Shown here: piece after piece, positions 59,583 through 64,000 of the stretch
Numbering within the stretch: the first letter of the stretch is position 1
How the letters are laid out: the number at the start of each line of letters is the position of its first letter
Notes under the pieces: generated by a model
What the model saw: only the letters and a program-made list of their open reading frames with translations
Database searches by the model: none
Told to the model about the DNA's origin: nothing
Assembly: GCA_964035545.1 (NCBI GenBank)
Contig: OZ037772.1
Coordinates: 9,895,150-9,959,149, forward strand
Source: Bugula neritina
Taxonomy: Eukaryota; Bryozoa; Gymnolaemata; Cheilostomatida; Bugulidae
Direction of reading: 5' to 3'
DNA: 64,000 bases
Made by a program: the position numbers and the translations under genes

Positions 59583-61114
59583 TTTAAACTAAATTTTCGT
59601 CCTTGGCACTGGTCGAGATTATAGAACAAAAACTTGTGATATTGCGGGCGACGCTATTTATGAGCAACTGAAGAGAACTCTTCCGATGTTAGAAACGACG
59701 TGAATTGGTCGGAATTACCAGAAATGATGTGTTATTGCGCATTAAATTTTTATGTTCCTGATGTCGTCAAATAAGTACCCTCCTGCGACTAAAACATTTG
59801 CAATTGTTCATTATTATCATGCAGTACTAGTTATGTTAAAACATTATTTGTCATTTTGATTTTGTGTGATTGTAATTGACTATTGGAATACGATACTAAT
59901 TAATTCGTAGTTGTACTTGTACAACTATCTGTAGTTGTAATCAGTACTCGTCTGTAATGATTAACTTTGAGGAGTAATGACTAATGTCAATGATTATTCA
60001 TTAAGTCTAATGAGTTAATCAGTTTCACTTTACTTTTACTTTTAGTTTTAGTCTTTGAGTTTACGCTTAAGTTTCACAAATTATTTTATGATAATAATAT
60101 CAATTTCAAAATGCTTCTTTTAGTCTAGCTGTATCCACTTGAACTTCAATTGAAACTTTAGGCCTAGTTTAAAATCTAAAAGTTATTCTCATTCTCAGAA
60201 TGATTCTGTAATCGTGTGACTTTCAACTTCGGCCCTATCAAGATGATCATGAATCATCATGATAATCATGATGATCATGATCATGATAATCATGATGAAG
60301 CTGAAAATAGCATTAAAAGTATGATGCCCATTAGGCAATAATGATGTTATCATTATGCTATAAATTCACAGTGATGTGTAACATTTATATTTGAATTCAG
60401 CTTTCAACTGCCACTACTATTTTACCGATTGAGAATAAAAATATGATAGTTATATAGTTTAGGTTATGCTGTAATTTAGTATTATCAAATTATGTTATTT
60501 TCAATCTAATATAGGTTAACTAACTGATTGTTGTTGACCGTTAATTTTCAGGCTCATATCTTCAATCAGCTTGAGTATCTGTAGTAACTAAAATAGTAAT
60601 AAATATCAAATGACACTGACACTGATACTCATAGTTAGTTGCATAAGTGACAACGTTTTCATAATGCTTGTACTTGTAGGTATAAGCTTTGAAATACTAG
60701 TAGATGTAGGAAGTAGAGGCTTCAAAGGTACTCTGAAGTCCAAGTTTGATGATAATTTCATGGTGTTGGTGTTATTTTTGCTAATATTTAAAACAATTAA
60801 AATATACGTGTTTCAGATTATATACTCTTGAGTGACTGAAATAGGTAATCAGCTATTGTAGTTGATGTCATTTTGCTTCATCATTATTGTTTTAGTTATT
60901 GGAATAAACAAGCTTCTCATTCCCTTTTTGTAATGCTAATAGAGTTCTGGAGTTATGCGATTCTATAAAATTGTATATATGAAGTTTTATTATCGTCTCT
61001 AAAGCTGTGTGCATACCAAGACACATTGTTTTCACATACCTAACAACCGACTAATCCTTATATCGATACTATGACCAATGTGAATTAATAATTTTAATAT
61101 TTGCTTTAATGTAG
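59583..61114. other. Region upstream of the first recognised kinase exon
   Basis: No certain exon. The first recognised kinase exon enters in phase 2, so at least one upstream coding exon is missing from my model and may lie here. An ATCATG-rich stretch sits at 60240-60300. An open stretch at 59596-59702 reads VLGTGRDYRT and DAIYEQLKRT but lacks a start or acceptor. Confidence 0.4.
60240..60300. repeat. ATCATG/ATAATC simple repeat
   Basis: About 60 bp of near-palindromic GATCATGAT units. Confidence 0.8.
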
Positions 61115-63946
61115 ATGCGGAACTTACAACTATACTGCTAGCACACCGTCATTGAGTGAAGCACTTACAATGGATTTGTCTGTTTCCACAAAAAGACCAC
61201 CGCCGAAGACAGACTCAGATTTAAAAGGTGATAAACTCTAATGCTTAATATTTACTGCATATTTACTTGAATTAATTTATAACAAGCTGCAAGTATTTTT
61301 TTGGGAATTTTTTATTTTCCCACTTGGTGCTTTTTATGCAATTTTTAAGTCCAGGATTTTAATCAAATTTGTTTCCTGCATTTGTGCTAATATTTTACTC
61401 TTCTCGGTTTTCCCTGAGATGTTTGACATACTGCGCAAAGTGTCAGACAACAATGCTTTGGGTTCTAGAAAATGAATCATTGGTTGATGCACAAGTCACA
61501 GAAGTGCAACAACAGCATTGATTCACTGCTTAGAAAAATTAGCTAATTAGTTAATTGAGTAAAGTAGTTCTTAGTAAAATAGTTATAACTAGACCAGGTC
61601 ATGTAATGGTAATCATAATTTTACATGTTATGCTTCTGTTTAGTAACTTGTAGTTTAGTAAATTCAATGTGTTGTTATTTCAATTTAAATGTATAATTTG
61701 TAATATTATATTGACAGCACATGATGCTTTTGGTGCAGCGCTTCCTGTGGATTCATCTACTTCTGCAAAGAGACCAAAACTGCAGAGTAACTCGAGTATA
61801 GCAGGTGAGATAAGTTATTGCTTAGTATTTACACTCTCTGAATTATGAATTTTAAGTAAGAAACAAAGTGTGTCTTTTTCAGTATTTTCTACTGCCAATT
61901 GTCACTTATGTTATTAGCTTAAAGATCACTAATTCTATTTGACATAGAGACATATGTACTAGCTTTAGGAATACATATACTATAATAGATGATCAATAAA
62001 TAAAAATGTTGAAGCATTGCGCAAAGCTAAATTATATGGAAACTTCGTGTTTTAAGAATTCTTGTCATTTCATGTTATGTATTATATTATGCCTTTATAA
62101 AAAAGTGAAATACATTATACTGAATATAATTAGTACGTTTTTCAAGCTTGTTTTTTAATGTAAGATAACAGAGAGCACTTTCAGATTCTATTCTCTAATA
62201 GTTAGACTTGTGATAACTATAACGAAATATCATTGCTTCAACAGTTGTTCAGCGTAATTTCTTCTGTAAAAGTATTGTGTACTAATACATTTTAAAACAT
62301 TTTTGATGTGAGCAACCTTATGATTTTTTTTCTCATTTATCTCAGCTTTGTCCTGTTAGGGTAGCAGGAACAAATTCACGCAAGTTTATAGCCACTATCC
62401 CTGTGAGAAACTTATGATATAAGGGGTTTTTTGTTAGATCGGGCTAAGGACAATGGTTCATATGAGACACAGGAACAATTATGACTGGATTCTCTGCTTA
62501 ACATCACCAATGGTAGTTGTTGGTATATATCGCAGCAAAAACAATTTCCATGTTAGCAGGTCTACATTTCTTTATAAGATCAGGTTTATTACAGAGAACT
62601 GCATGTACAGTGTTTACATTTTACTGTGTTAGTGTTTTCATTAAATAGATGGTTTGCATACTGAGCAAAGGTTGGTTTTTGTATCATATAGAACTTCCCG
62701 GTTGAAATTCACTGCATTTAACAAGTTTGCTGTATAAAATTATATTTAACGTTTTAGTACCACACAACAAACTTCTGGGTTCTGGATCTTTTGGAGCAGT
62801 ATATACTCATGTTGATTGGATTACTAAACAAGTTTGGGCAGTGAAAAAGGTTGACCTTGGCATGGTTGCCAGCTCCTCTTATCAAAAGGTGAAATTGTTC
62901 ATATCAAATAAGTGGTTAAATAACATGAAAATACAAATCTGCTTTAATAGAGAATGTTTTATAACTGCCAGTAAACTGCAAATAATAATATTTATTATAA
63001 ATCTTAATTGTGCACTCGAGTAAAGTTAGTCTTGAACGTACTCCGATATTTTAGCTGCTTATTAAATTGACTGAGTTGTAGTTAGAGATATTTCTGTTCT
63101 TCACAGCTAACTATAATGTTTATCTAAATTCTACATGTTTGGCATTCTATGGTTATTCTAAGAACTTATTTCTAGAAAATTGATCATGCGATGAAGGAAG
63201 TGAAAATGATGGAGAAGTTGAAAAATCATCATAGAGTAGTCAGCTATATTAAACATGAGTTGGTTCCACATAAGCTACATCCAGGTAGAGCTTATAATGC
63301 TTATAATATTTGAGATAGCCTTTCTACAGGTGTGATTACATAAAAAATAAACTCAATTACTTAATTCTGACAATTTGATAAAATGTATTGCTTTTTATGC
63401 TTAGTCACCACGTTTTGTGAAAATCTACTTTAAGCCATCTTGTTTACTTGTCTAAAACTTGCATACACTTACAGATGGCTACTTGCTAATAAAACCTTCT
63501 AAAAAATTATTTAGATATTTGTGTGTGAGCGTGCGTGCGAGTGCGTGCGTGCGTGTGTGTGTGTGTAACTAATACTACCGGTTTCATGTGCGTGAATTGC
63601 TTTTGACTGCAAATATGAAATGTGATCTTCACAGCCTTTTAAATTGGTTGAACTACTAGTTTTACCCTTTCTTTTATTTTTTAACCAATTATTATCTCTG
63701 CTCTGAAATGTCTGCCTGTTTTTTCACATATGTTAATGCTATTGTTTTATCAACATCTTCAATCTCTTGTGACAGAGATACAGGTTCTGTGTATATACAT
63801 GGAGTACTTGCCTGGGGGCTCAGTGAGTAGTCGGTTAGATGCATCTGGTGCCTTCTCTGAAAAGGAAACGAAGCGCTGCATGAGTCAGCTTCTGGAAGGT
63901 CTTTCTTATCTTCATAGCAGACGTCTGATACACAGAGATGTGAAAG
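61115..63946 (+). CDS. MAP3K/MEKK-like serine/threonine kinase, partial
   Basis: Five exons join in frame: 61115-61227, 61718-61804, 62758-62888, 63176-63284 and 63776-63946. The first two encode a polar, basic N-terminal region with two similar segments (STKRPPPK and TSAKRPKLQ). The kinase domain follows: glycine loop LLGSGSFGAVY, catalytic Lys in VWAVKKVDL, alpha-C Glu in AMKEVKMMEKL, hinge IYMEYLPGGSV, alpha-E LLEGLSYLHS, and HRDVKG at the right edge. MEYxPGGSV with YLHSxxxIHRDVKG is typical of the MEKK/STE11 group, which phosphorylates MAP2Ks. The model is incomplete at both ends: the first exon enters in phase 2, and DFG, the activation loop and the C-lobe lie beyond the window. MAP3K assignment is good; the exact subfamily is not resolved. 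Confidence 0.85.
62379..62516 (-). mobile_element. tRNA-derived SINE (family A), 3' part
   Basis: The minus strand carries the SINE body (ACCATTGGTGATGTTAAGCA to AGTGGCTATAAACTTG), but the tRNA-like head is missing. It lies in the intron before the first kinase-domain exon. Confidence 0.7.
63518..63566. repeat. GTGCGT/GT microsatellite
   Basis: Short GTGCGAGTGCGTGCG and GT run in the kinase gene intron before the last exon seen. Confidence 0.9.
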
Positions 63947-64000
63947 GTGGTTAAATTATTATTTGTTCATAGGCATCAAGGTGTTGTAATTGTTTACTGT

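Overview
The window is a stretch of AT-rich animal nuclear genome. The genes have many short exons with GT-AG introns, and there are long simple-sequence repeats, tRNA-derived SINEs and DNA-transposon remnants. The sequence alone does not fix the species. Gene structure and repeat content fit an invertebrate, and a spiralian (lophotrochozoan) is plausible but unproven.

Positions 424-48637 hold a tandem cluster of eleven Bcl-2-family loci, ten apparently intact and one chimeric pseudogene, called paralogs 1-11 here. I assembled them by hand from exons too short to stand out as ORFs. All share one five-exon plan. Exon 1 (47 nt in eight loci) carries an alpha-1/BH4-like helix. Exon 2 (113 nt in nine loci) carries the BH3-like region. 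Exon 3 (about 150-180 nt) ends in a BH1-like motif. Exon 4 (exactly 141 nt in all eleven) ends on the BH2 motif GGW or its remnant. Exon 5 is a variable C-terminal exon. Intron phases are 2, 1, 0, 0 throughout. The last intron follows GGW directly, which is where the human BCL2 coding sequence is interrupted. The C-terminal exon differs widely: tail anchors in paralogs 4-7 and 9, a weak anchor in 8, short weakly hydrophobic ends in 3 and 11, a long Ala/Lys/Ser repeat linker plus an anchor in 10, and a Pro/Ser-rich tail of about 420 residues without an anchor in 1. Paralogs 7 and 8 lie on the minus strand; the rest are on plus.

Paralog 2 (5905-10517) is explained by a tandem duplication with breakpoints in the intron-2 microsatellites. 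It joins exons 1-2 of the paralog-3 type to exons 3-5 of the paralog-1 type, and it has since gained a stop in exon 1, lost the exon-2 donor and frameshifted in exon 3.

Positions 49091-59582 hold two apparently identical head-to-tail copies of a 5,246-bp unit. The unit has imperfect terminal inverted repeats and TTAA at every junction, which suggests a TTAA-targeting (piggyBac-like) non-autonomous element or a very recent duplication of one.

From 61115 to the right edge lie five exons of a MAP3K/MEKK-like (STE11 group) protein kinase that runs out of the window after the HRD catalytic motif. The Bcl-2-like proteins presumably act at mitochondrial or ER membranes in cell-death control. Which are pro- and which anti-apoptotic cannot be read from the sequence.
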